The translations under genes were made by a program, and so were the position numbers. Below the pieces are notes generated by a model. The model was not told the DNA's origin, did no database searches, and worked only from the letters and a program-made list of their open reading frames with translations. A stretch of DNA of 15,721 nt from Actinomycetales bacterium (GTDB taxonomy: Bacteria > Actinomycetota > Actinomycetes > S36-B12). Positions 1 through 6,236 of this stretch are shown here, piece after piece. The first letter of the stretch is position 1; each line of letters starts with the position of its first letter. The DNA lies in contig JAFIHP010000190.1 of the NCBI GenBank assembly GCA_017849335.1, positions 1 through 15,721 of the forward strand, written 5' to 3'.

Positions 1-253
1 ACGGGACGCCGTGACCGCGATCGAACGGGTACGTCGACGACGACATGGCGGGACCTCGGTGTGGTGCGATGACCGGTGCGGCGAATGCCGCCCACAGGGG
101 CCTGGGCCAATCTAGCGAAGTCCGGATGGGCGGCGAAACCGCCTACCATCGGGGCACAGGCTCCGGTCGTGGGCCCGGTGCGCGGATCGACGATTCGCGT
201 TCGACGCACCGGGGTATCTGACGACCAGTTTCTCGGGCCGACCAGGAGGTGGC
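1..253. other. Leader/upstream region of the kinase gene, no confident gene
   Basis: No convincing gene is visible here. A plus-strand frame open from base 2 to a TAG at 113-115 (37 codons) could be the tail of a gene cut by the window edge, but its residues (many Arg, several Cys) match nothing I recognise. Two GC-rich hairpins lie at 78-91 and 129-143. A strong ribosome binding site for the kinase (AGGAGG, 244-249) ends the region. The promoter of the two-component unit should lie here, but I cannot assign -35 and -10 boxes with confidence; TACCAT at 144-149 is a possible -10 without a good -35. Confidence 0.4.
78..143 (+). repeat. Two small inverted repeats upstream of the kinase gene
   Basis: Hairpin 1 is GCGGC-GAAT-GCCGC (78-91, 5-bp stem, 4-base loop). 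Hairpin 2 is GGCGG-CGAAA-CCGCC (129-143, 5-bp stem, 5-base loop). Both are perfect in the stem and have A-rich loops. They may be a weak terminator of an upstream gene or leader RNA structures. Neither is followed by a T-run. Short GC stems arise easily by chance at this base composition, so function is unproven. Confidence 0.3.
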
Positions 254-1987
254 ATGGCCACGCGTCTCGAGTCGGTCGACGACGTCCGGGCTCGAACCCT
301 CGCCGCCCTGGCACTCCTCCAGGGCCTGTTCGCCGTCGAGGCCCTGGTGTCCGCCCTCATGCCCCCGGAGACCGACCACGCCGTTGCCCTCGACGCGATG
401 GTGGCGATCGCCCTCGCGGTGCTGGCCGGCCTCACGCTGTTCGTGCTGCGTCGACGCAGCGAGGCGCTGGTCGATGCCGACATCGTCGTCACCTGGATCC
501 TCCTCGCGGTCTTCTTCGCGCTGCGCCAGACCCGGGAAGGGCGGATCCTGGTCGTCGTCAGCATGGTGCTTCTCGCCGCTCTCGTGGCCTACTGCCGACC
601 TCGCTCCGTCGCGATCGGGCACCTCGTCGGCATGGCGGGCGCCCTCCTCGTCGCCACGGCGGTGAACGGCACGGAGGCCGACCTGATGGTCGCTGCGTGG
701 GGCGCGGTGTCGATCGCGGTGACCGCCTGGATCGTGCTCTCCTTGCGGTCGAGGGACCGGCACGTGCGCCTGATCGTCGAGAACTCCGGCGACGTCGTGT
801 TCCACACGCGCGACGGCGTCTTCCAATGGGTGTCGCCCTCCGCGAGGGACGTGCTCGGCTGGCGGCCGGCGGACCTCGTCGGGGTCCGCAAGATCGATCT
901 GTGGCACCCCGACGATCGCCCGCTCGCGATCTCGCTGCGCGAGCGGACCGGCGACGGGCAGACGACGCGCGAGGAGATGCGTTTTCGCCGGCCCGACGGC
1001 ACGTACATCTGGGTCGAGGCCACCCTCCGGCCGTACGTCGACTCCTCCGGTCAGGCCGGGATCAGCGGGAGCATGCGCGACGTGTCGGAGCGCATCGTGG
1101 CCCGCGAAGCCCTGGCCGCCTCGGAGCGCGAGCAGCGCGACCTCGCCGACCGGCTCGCGTCGGCCCTCGATGCGCGCGCGCGGGTCATCCAAAACCTCAG
1201 TCACGAGTTCCGCATCCCGTTGACGGTGATGCGGGCGCCCATGCAGCGGCTGGCACGCCGACCCGACCTGTCCGACGAGGACCGCTCCGAGCTCGACGCC
1301 GCGTTGCGGGCCTCGCGTCGTCTGGGTCGGCTCGTCGACGAGCTGCTGGTCGTAGCGCAGTCCGAGGCCGGCACCTCGCTGACCGTCCGGGAGGCCGTCG
1401 ACGTGGCCGCACTGACGACGGAGGCGACGGAGGTGTTCCGTCCCCAGTGCGAGGCGGCGGGCATCGAGCTGAGCGTGACGGCTGACGCAATCCCGGCGCC
1501 GCTGTGGCTCGACGGGGAGGCGTGGGCGCGCATCGTGACCAACCTGGTGTCCAACGCGGTCCGATTCACGCCCCGCGGATCGATCGACGTGCGGCTGGCG
1601 TATGTCGATCCGTGGCTCGATCTGGAGGTGCTCGACTCGGGGATCGGCATCCTGGAAGCGGACCGAGACGCGGTGTTCGATCGGTTCCAGCAAGGAAGCG
1701 TGCGAGCGATCCGGGGAGGGGAAGGAACGGGCATCGGTCTTTCCGTCGTGCAGCAGCTCGTCGCGGATCTCGATGGTGCCTGTGGGCTCCGCAGCGCGCC
1801 CGGTCGTGGGACGTCCGTCTGGGTCAGAGTCCGGGCAACGGCGCCGGCAGCCGCGCCCCGCGACCATCGAGCGGCGGTCCGGGTGCCGCCCCCGCCGGCG
1901 AGCGCGACCGCGGCGTCGTGGGCGGAGGCCGACGAAAGCCCGGACCACCTCGGCACGGGACCTGTACCGACGGACGGACGAGCGTGA
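254..1987 (+). CDS. Membrane PAS-domain sensor histidine kinase
   Basis: Orthodox sensor kinase of 577 residues that should autophosphorylate on His and pass phosphate to the regulator encoded just downstream. The N-terminal third is a membrane sensor with about six hydrophobic segments (near residues 16-36, 44-66, 73-91, 97-114, 118-137, 144-164) and almost no extracytoplasmic loop, so the signal may be sensed within or near the membrane. A PAS domain follows (about 170-280, with DGVFQWVSPSA and the PAC-like RPDGTYIWVE). The HisKA dimerisation helix carries H317 in NLSHEFRIPLT. The HATPase domain has the N box (N430, N434), G1 box DSGIG (461-465), F box FDRFQQ (475-480) and G2 box GEGTGIGL (489-496). 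The last 50 residues are a Pro/Ala-rich tail of unknown role. Start chosen for the AGGAGG at 244-249, four bases before the ATG. The stop TGA overlaps a GTG of the next gene, so the two are co-transcribed. The ligand is unknown. Confidence 0.93.
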   Translation: MATRLESVDDVRARTLAALALLQGLFAVEALVSALMPPETDHAVALDAMVAIALAVLAGLTLFVLRRRSEALVDADIVVTWILLAVFFALRQTREGRILVVVSMVLLAALVAYCRPRSVAIGHLVGMAGALLVATAVNGTEADLMVAAWGAVSIAVTAWIVLSLRSRDRHVRLIVENSGDVVFHTRDGVFQWVSPSARDVLGWRPADLVGVRKIDLWHPDDRPLAISLRERTGDGQTTREEMRFRRPDGTYIWVEATLRPYVDSSGQAGISGSMRDVSERIVAREALAASEREQRDLADRLASALDARARVIQNLSHEFRIPLTVMRAPMQRLARRPDLSDEDRSELDAALRASRRLGRLVDELLVVAQSEAGTSLTVREAVDVAALTTEATEVFRPQCEAAGIELSVTADAIPAPLWLDGEAWARIVTNLVSNAVRFTPRGSIDVRLAYVDPWLDLEVLDSGIGILEADRDAVFDRFQQGSVRAIRGGEGTGIGLSVVQQLVADLDGACGLRSAPGRGTSVWVRVRATAPAAAPRDHRAAVRVPPPPASATAASWAEADESPDHLGTGPVPTDGRA

Positions 1988-2004
1988 ACGACGAGGGGAC
2001 ATCG

Positions 2005-2616
2005 ATGACCAACGACACGGGCTACCGCGGGCGTGTGCTGTTGGTCGAGGACGAGCCGGACGTGCGTTCCTACGTTGCACGGCTGCTGCGGGAGAACGGG
2101 TGGCGGACGACGGCGGTCGAGGACGTGGAGTCGGCCGAGCCCGTGCTCGCGGACCACGACGTGCTGCTGTGCGACATCATGCTGCCGGGCCAGGACGGGA
2201 TCTCGTTCACCCGCGACCTGCGTGCCCGCACCGATTCCGTGCGGTGGATGCCGGTGATCCTGCTGACGGCACGAGCAGCGTCCGATGACATCGTGGCCGG
2301 GCTCGGTGCCGGCGCGGACGACTACATCACCAAGCCGTTCGAGGAGCCCGAGCTCGTCGCTCGCGTCGCGACGCACACCGAGTTGGCACTCATGCGGCAG
2401 ATCGTCATCGACGAGGCGCAGGGCAAGGCCGAGCACCTCGAGCGGGCCTTGGCCAGCAATCGAACCATCGGCACGGCCATCGGGATCTTGATGTCCCAGC
2501 AGCGGGTGACGTCGGATGCCGCGTTCGCGCTGCTGCGCGAGCACAGCCAGAACTCGAACCGCCGACTGCGCGAGATCGCCGAGGATGTGGTGCTCACCGG
2601 CGCGTTGCCCGAGTAG
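2005..2616 (+). CDS. Response regulator, receiver domain plus ANTAR RNA-binding domain
   Basis: A 203-residue regulator expected to receive phosphate from the kinase before it and then act on RNA, not DNA. ANTAR proteins bind paired hairpins in nascent mRNA and prevent termination (established for EutV, NasR and AmiR). The receiver domain (about 10-128) has the acidic pair E15/D16, phosphoacceptor D57 in CDIML, T88 and K110. A short helical linker (about 130-150) leads to the ANTAR domain (about 150-200), recognised by IGTAIGILMSQQ and NSNRRLREIAEDVV. No helix-turn-helix is present. I chose the ATG because GAGGGG at 1993-1998 lies six bases upstream. An in-frame GTG at 1984, overlapping the kinase stop as GTGA, would add seven residues and is the alternative. 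Its RNA targets are not evident in this window. Confidence 0.93.
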   Translation: MTNDTGYRGRVLLVEDEPDVRSYVARLLRENGWRTTAVEDVESAEPVLADHDVLLCDIMLPGQDGISFTRDLRARTDSVRWMPVILLTARAASDDIVAGLGAGADDYITKPFEEPELVARVATHTELALMRQIVIDEAQGKAEHLERALASNRTIGTAIGILMSQQRVTSDAAFALLREHSQNSNRRLREIAEDVVLTGALPE

Positions 2617-2626
2617 GCAGCCTGCG

Positions 2627-2640
2627 TCGGCCGTGGCCGA
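2627..2640 (+). terminator. Possible weak terminator after the response regulator
   Basis: TCGGC-CGTG-GCCGA forms a 5-bp stem with a 4-base loop, ten bases after the regulator's TAG. There is no T-run, as is common for actinobacterial terminators, so the call rests on position and symmetry only. Confidence 0.3.
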
Positions 2641-2780
2641 GGAGTGACGGTTATCGTTGCGCTGCTTCGGTTTCAGTGACGTGCGGTACCAGGCAGGTGC
2701 TCGTCGTGGTAGCCTCGGGGTGCTCGCCCCCGGTTCAGCCACCAGCTGCGGAGCGGCAGGCCCCCTGGGCCCGCTGGATC

Positions 2781-2794
2781 GAGGAGCACCCATG
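2781..2794 (+). promoter_or_regulatory. Strong Shine-Dalgarno plus ATG with no intact gene after it
   Basis: GAGGAG (2781-2786), a 5-base spacer and ATG (2792-2794) make one of the best translation-start signals in the window. The frame begins MDVVAIDRAD and stays open to 2995. From about 2880 onward it runs antisense through ppm1 coding sequence, so at most the first 25-30 codons could be genuine. It may be the start of a gene whose body was lost at the junction. I do not recognise the peptide. Confidence 0.4.
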
Positions 2795-2828
2795 GACGTC
2801 GTCGCGATCGATCGTGCAGACCAAGGCG

Positions 2829-2881
2829 ATGCGCGCCGTCACCTGGTCGGCACACCACCGGACATGTCCGTCGGCGTCCGG
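2829..2881 (+). pseudogene. Possible frameshifted N-terminus of a zinc alcohol dehydrogenase
   Basis: From ATG 2829 the frame reads MRAVTW, the usual opening of one class of actinobacterial zinc-dependent alcohol/formaldehyde dehydrogenases (typically followed by a His/Gln-Gly, about two variable residues and then DVxV). After TGG at 2844-2846 the next bases TC look like a codon that lost one base. In the shifted frame the sequence continues GTPPDMSVGV (2849-2878), which fits the expected spacing. Beyond about 2881 the DNA is the ppm1 fragment on the other strand. The evidence is short: six exact residues plus a spaced DMSV, and it needs a frameshift. Treat it as a hypothesis. Confidence 0.25.
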
Positions 2882-2982
2882 CTGCGCACGCGTCCGACGA
2901 TCACGGGCAGGTTCTCGATCTCGTTGAACGTCGGGATGATGACGACGATCCGACCGAAGTCGGAGAAGGATGCGGTCGACAC
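2839..2982 (-). pseudogene. ppm1: Truncated polyprenol-phosphate mannose synthase (ppm1 fragment)
   Basis: The GTG at 2982 begins a 47-residue frame, nine bases after the lnt stop, where actinobacteria usually carry ppm1. Ppm1 transfers mannose from GDP-mannose to polyprenyl phosphate, giving the donor for lipoglycan and protein mannosylation. Residues 11-33 (RIVVIIPTFNEIENLPVIVG...) are the canonical first strand and nucleotide-binding segment of a family 2 glycosyltransferase. After about residue 34 the similarity ends: the expected VDDNSPDGTG motif, the DxD metal site and some 200 further residues are absent, and the frame closes at a TGA (2839-2841). The family is usually about 240-260 residues. 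The fragment cannot be catalytic. The cause is either a rearrangement joining unrelated DNA near 2870-2885 or an assembly error. It would be co-transcribed with lnt. Confidence 0.75.
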
Positions 2983-2991
2983 GCCGACAGC

Positions 2992-4590
2992 CTAGGTGAT
3001 GCCCGTCGGGGCAACCTGTGGCGCGGCTGTGGATCCGGTGTGACGCCGAGCCCGCCGGGCGCCGACCGCCGCCACCGTGATCGCCCCGACCGCGAGGGCA
3101 CAACCGGCGAGCTCGAGCGCCGCCCCGAGCACGGTCCCCGGCGTGCGCGTGTCGTACGTCGCGACCGTAGGAACGAGCCAGCCTTCGGCGCCCTCGTCGA
3201 GGCGCTCCGAGACGGAGCCATCGGCCGCGATGACCGCGGAGATGCCCGATGTCGCGGCGACGAGCACAGACCTACCCGTCTCGATGGCGCGCATACGAGA
3301 GATCTGCAGCTGCTGCGCGGGCTGCGACGTCCCGCCGTAGGTGGCGTTGTTCGTCTGGACCGTGATGACCTGAGCGCCGCCATCGACGACGGCGTCGACG
3401 ACATCGCCGTAGGCGATCTCGAAGCAGATGACGTTGCCGACGTCCACGCCACCGATGGTCAGGTTCCCGGGGCGGTCGCCGGCGAGCATGTCGCGCGGGA
3501 CGCGGTCGAGGCGGTCGATGAACCGCGTGAGGATGCCGCGGAACGGGACGTACTCGCCGAACGGCACCGGGTGGGTCTTGACGTACATCTGGGTCGGTCC
3601 GGCGACCGGGTCCCACACCACGCCGGCGTTCCAGACCGCGTCGCTGCGCCCGGGCACGGCCGTGACCACGCCGACCAGGATCGGCACGCCGACGGCCTTC
3701 GCCGCCGCACTCACCGCCGCAGCGGCGTCGGCGTCGGCGAACAGGTCGATGTCGGAGGAGTTCTCCGGCCACAGGACGAACGCCGGACGCGCTACGGACC
3801 CCGCCTCGATCGCCGCCGCGAGGTCCAGCGTCTGTCGGACATGGTTGTCGAGCACCGCGCGGCGGACGTCCATCGCCCCCATGCCCATCTGCGGCGTGCC
3901 GCCCTGGACGACGGCGATGGTCGCCGTCCCGACCGGGTCGGCACGACCGAGCGGCACGACGAGCGTCGGCAGCACGACGACGCCGACAGCGACCACGCTC
4001 CAGACGACGAGCGGCCGCACGGGCATCGGGCGACGACGAACGAGCACGACGAGGTTCGCGAGCACCGCACCCACCAGGACGACGGCGAACGACGCCACGG
4101 GCATTCCGCCCAGCCATGCCCAGCCGCCGAGGGCGGTGTCGGGTTGGGCGAAACCCACCGTCCCCCAGGGGAACCCACCGAGCGGGATGCGCGAGCGAAG
4201 CGCCTCTCCCAGGACCCACACGTCGGCGACCCACACCGGGGCGCCCGGCAGTCGCGTCACCAGCGACACGGCACCGCCGACCAGAGCGAGCCAGGCGGCA
4301 CACAACAGTGCCAGGCCGAACCATGCGTCGTCGCCGATCACCTGCATCCACTCCAGGAGCGGCCCGAAGAAGAACCCCCCGGCGATCAGGCCCACGAGCG
4401 CCCCGCGCCGCAGCGGCGCACGCCAGCAGGCGAGGGCGAGCAACGCGGAGCCGACGACCGCCGACCAGCCGACGGCGACGGGCGGGAACGCGGCCCACAG
4501 CGCGAGCCCGGCCAGGGCGGCGAGCACCAGCGCGGTGGGAAGCCGCACGGCCGGCGCCGCGGGGCGGTCGGCCTGGAGCGCGGATCTCAC
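2992..4590 (-). CDS. lnt: Apolipoprotein N-acyltransferase
   Basis: Integral membrane enzyme of 532 residues that moves an acyl chain from phospholipid to the N-terminal diacylglyceryl-cysteine of lipoproteins, the last step of lipoprotein maturation. The N-terminal part (about 17-215) is a run of hydrophobic helices with the family motif RIPLGGFPWGTVGF (134-147). The nitrilase-like catalytic domain (about 222-475) has the triad E276 (WPENSSD), K338 (MYVKTHP) and C389 (VICFEIAYGD), plus the active-site loop PFGEYVPF (343-350). A final membrane helix lies near 485-509. The length is normal for the family. The start is the GTG at 4590, whose bases overlap the TGA of the upstream amidohydrolase (GTGA), implying translational coupling. 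The usual partner ppm1 follows but is broken. Confidence 0.95.
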   Translation of the reverse strand: MRSALQADRPAAPAVRLPTALVLAALAGLALWAAFPPVAVGWSAVVGSALLALACWRAPLRRGALVGLIAGGFFFGPLLEWMQVIGDDAWFGLALLCAAWLALVGGAVSLVTRLPGAPVWVADVWVLGEALRSRIPLGGFPWGTVGFAQPDTALGGWAWLGGMPVASFAVVLVGAVLANLVVLVRRRPMPVRPLVVWSVVAVGVVVLPTLVVPLGRADPVGTATIAVVQGGTPQMGMGAMDVRRAVLDNHVRQTLDLAAAIEAGSVARPAFVLWPENSSDIDLFADADAAAAVSAAAKAVGVPILVGVVTAVPGRSDAVWNAGVVWDPVAGPTQMYVKTHPVPFGEYVPFRGILTRFIDRLDRVPRDMLAGDRPGNLTIGGVDVGNVICFEIAYGDVVDAVVDGGAQVITVQTNNATYGGTSQPAQQLQISRMRAIETGRSVLVAATSGISAVIAADGSVSERLDEGAEGWLVPTVATYDTRTPGTVLGAALELAGCALAVGAITVAAVGARRARRHTGSTAAPQVAPTGIT

Positions 4591-6236
4591 GACAGCGACT
4601 CGTCCGCGAGGTCTCCGGTGTCGTGGACGGCCGTCCCGTGCACGAGCGTGCGCAGGCACCGCGGCAGCGGCAGGTCCGGGCCAAGCTCCGGGAGTCCCGG
4701 GGTCCCCGAACGGGGATCGGTCGACCAGCCGACGACCCGCGCGTCCGGTGTCTGCACGACCGTCGGACCAGCCGCCCAGATCGCGACGTGGGCCGGAGCG
4801 CCCGGGGCGAGGACCCCCGCGCCGTGCTGACCCGCCGCCCGCCAGCCGCCACGCGTGTGGGCCGAGAACGCGGCGCGGGCCGTGACGCCGGACGCGGGCG
4901 TGCGATGGTGCATCGCTGCTCGGACCGCCGCCCACGGACCGACCGGCGTGACGGGCGCATCCGAGCCGAACGCCAGGACGGCGCCGGCGGCCACCAGGTC
5001 GGCGAACCGGTTGAGCGACCCGGCGCGCTCGGTGCCCAGACGCGCGGCGTACATGCCGTCCGGTCCGCCCCACAGGGCGTCGAACACGGGCTGCATGCTC
5101 AGGGTGACGCCGAGCTCGACGCACGTGCCGGCTGCCTCGTCGTCGAGCATCTCGGCGTGCTCCAGCCGGTGGCCGGCGAGCCGGAGGGCGGCCGGGCCGA
5201 CGTCCGCGGCTGCCTGCCGCAGTCCGTCCGCGACGGCCGCGCACGCGGCGTCTCCGATGACGTGGAATCCGGCCTGCAGCCCCGCGTCGGTGGCGGCGAC
5301 GAGATGGCTGCGGATCTGCTGGACGTCGAGATAGGACTGCCCGCGGTCGCCCGGCGCGTCCGCGTAGTCCGCGGCGAGCCACGCCGTATGCGAGCCGAGC
5401 GAACCGTCGACGAAGAGGTCTCCGCCGACGCCGACCGCCCCGAGCTCGCGAGCCGCGTCGATGCCCCCGTCTGCCGCGGTCTGACCCCAGTAGCCCGCGA
5501 CGAGCGGCCCCGGCTCCGTCTCGGCCAGCGCGATCAGGTCGGCCAGGTCGTCGGCGCTGCTGATGGACGGACCGGCCATCTCGTGGACGGCGACGACCCC
5601 GAGCTCAGCAGCGTGCCGGCGGGTGGCCCGCTGTGCCGCACGGCGCGCACCGGGCACGACGCCGGAGAGCATGGCCTCCCGGGCGTCATGGTGCGCGGCC
5701 CGCGTCAGCGGTCCGTCCGGGTCGTAGCCGGGCCGTTCGCGCACGCCCGGGACGGTGTCGAGCAGGGCGGACGAGACCACCGCGGAGTGCACGTCGATCC
5801 GGCTCAGGTACGCACGCTCGCTCCCCGCTGCCCGATCGATCTCGGCGCGGGTCGGCGGCCGACGCTCGGGCCAGCGACTGTCGTCCCAGCCGTGGCCCAC
5901 GACCGGCTCGCCGGGGTGGGAGCGCACGTACGTCGCGACGGCGTCGAGCATCTCGCGCAATGACGTCGACCCGGTGAGATCGAGGCCGCCGAGCAGGAGC
6001 CCGGTACTGGTGGCGTGGACGTGCGCGTCGACGAACCCCGGCGTCACGAGGGCGCCGTCCAGGTGGACGATCCGCTCCGCGACGTCGCGGTAGGCGTGGG
6101 CGGCCGAGTCCTCCCCCAGCCAGGCCACGACCCCGTCGTCGACGAGCATCGCGGTGGCGAACGGGCTGGCCGGCGAGTGGATCGTGCCGCCGACGTAGAG
6201 GACGCGGCTCCCGCGGGCCCAGGAGGGCCGGCTCAC
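4587..6236 (-). CDS. Metal-dependent amidohydrolase, YtcJ-like
   Basis: A 549-residue hydrolase of the amidohydrolase superfamily (amidohydrolase_3 / YtcJ-type), expected to hydrolyse an amide or ester-like bond in the cytoplasm; the substrate cannot be told. An N-terminal beta-sandwich segment (about 10-65) precedes the TIM barrel. Metal and active-site residues visible are H72 and H74 (VDAHVHATS), the loop DGSLGSHTAWL (277-287), H325 (FHVIGDAA), H356 and H360 (GHRLEHAEM) and D426 (FGSDAPVTP). The C-terminal sandwich holds the closing AP..VAIW-type segment. The start is the GTG at 6236, overlapping the TGA of the acyl-CoA dehydrogenase as GTGA; its own TGA overlaps the lnt start the same way. 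An amidohydrolase before lnt is common in Micrococcales by my recollection, with no known functional link. Confidence 0.9.
   Translation of the reverse strand: MSRPSWARGSRVLYVGGTIHSPASPFATAMLVDDGVVAWLGEDSAAHAYRDVAERIVHLDGALVTPGFVDAHVHATSTGLLLGGLDLTGSTSLREMLDAVATYVRSHPGEPVVGHGWDDSRWPERRPPTRAEIDRAAGSERAYLSRIDVHSAVVSSALLDTVPGVRERPGYDPDGPLTRAAHHDAREAMLSGVVPGARRAAQRATRRHAAELGVVAVHEMAGPSISSADDLADLIALAETEPGPLVAGYWGQTAADGGIDAARELGAVGVGGDLFVDGSLGSHTAWLAADYADAPGDRGQSYLDVQQIRSHLVAATDAGLQAGFHVIGDAACAAVADGLRQAAADVGPAALRLAGHRLEHAEMLDDEAAGTCVELGVTLSMQPVFDALWGGPDGMYAARLGTERAGSLNRFADLVAAGAVLAFGSDAPVTPVGPWAAVRAAMHHRTPASGVTARAAFSAHTRGGWRAAGQHGAGVLAPGAPAHVAIWAAGPTVVQTPDARVVGWSTDPRSGTPGLPELGPDLPLPRCLRTLVHGTAVHDTGDLADESLS

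Larger units (their letters stand above)
2617..2838. other. Gap after the response regulator, no intact gene
   Basis: No complete gene is recognisable on either strand. It contains a short hairpin just after the regulator, two more GC-rich inverted repeats (CGGGG/CCCCG at 2716-2732, GGCCC/GGGCC at 2759-2771), a strong orphan ribosome binding site (2781-2786) with an ATG at 2792, and the start of a possible broken dehydrogenase at 2829. Open frames that cross it have no family signature I recognise. Together with the cut ppm1 sequence that follows, this looks like rearranged DNA and not an ordinary promoter region. Confidence 0.5.

Noticed and set aside
2..115. Open frame from the left edge as the tail of a gene
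   Set aside because: Only 37 codons with no recognisable motif; cannot be told from chance in such GC-rich DNA.
78..143. The two upstream hairpins as an ANTAR dual-hexaloop target (autoregulation)
   Set aside because: The loops are 4 and 5 bases (GAAT, CGAAA). Opening one base pair of the first gives CGAATG, which lacks A at loop position 1 and G at position 4. The known target needs two hexaloops with those bases close together and next to a terminator.
143..2080. Long minus-strand open frame opposite the kinase
   Set aside because: It is Arg/Asp/His-rich low-complexity sequence and lies fully antisense to a kinase with every expected motif; a by-product of GC-rich codon structure. The same applies to the long plus-strand frames opposite lnt and helY.
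2716..2771. GC inverted repeats as a mobile-element end or attachment site
   Set aside because: Stems are only 5 bp, not matched by a second copy in the window, and no transposase or integrase is present.
2673..2858. Short minus-strand frame (61 codons) as a small gene
   Set aside because: No family resemblance, and it lies across the presumed rearrangement junction; starts at an ATG without a ribosome binding site.
4591..5382. N-terminal extension of lnt upstream of 4590
   Set aside because: The frame is open but lies wholly inside the amidohydrolase gene and reads as Arg/Gly/Pro-rich shadow; the GTG at 4590 gives the normal Lnt length.
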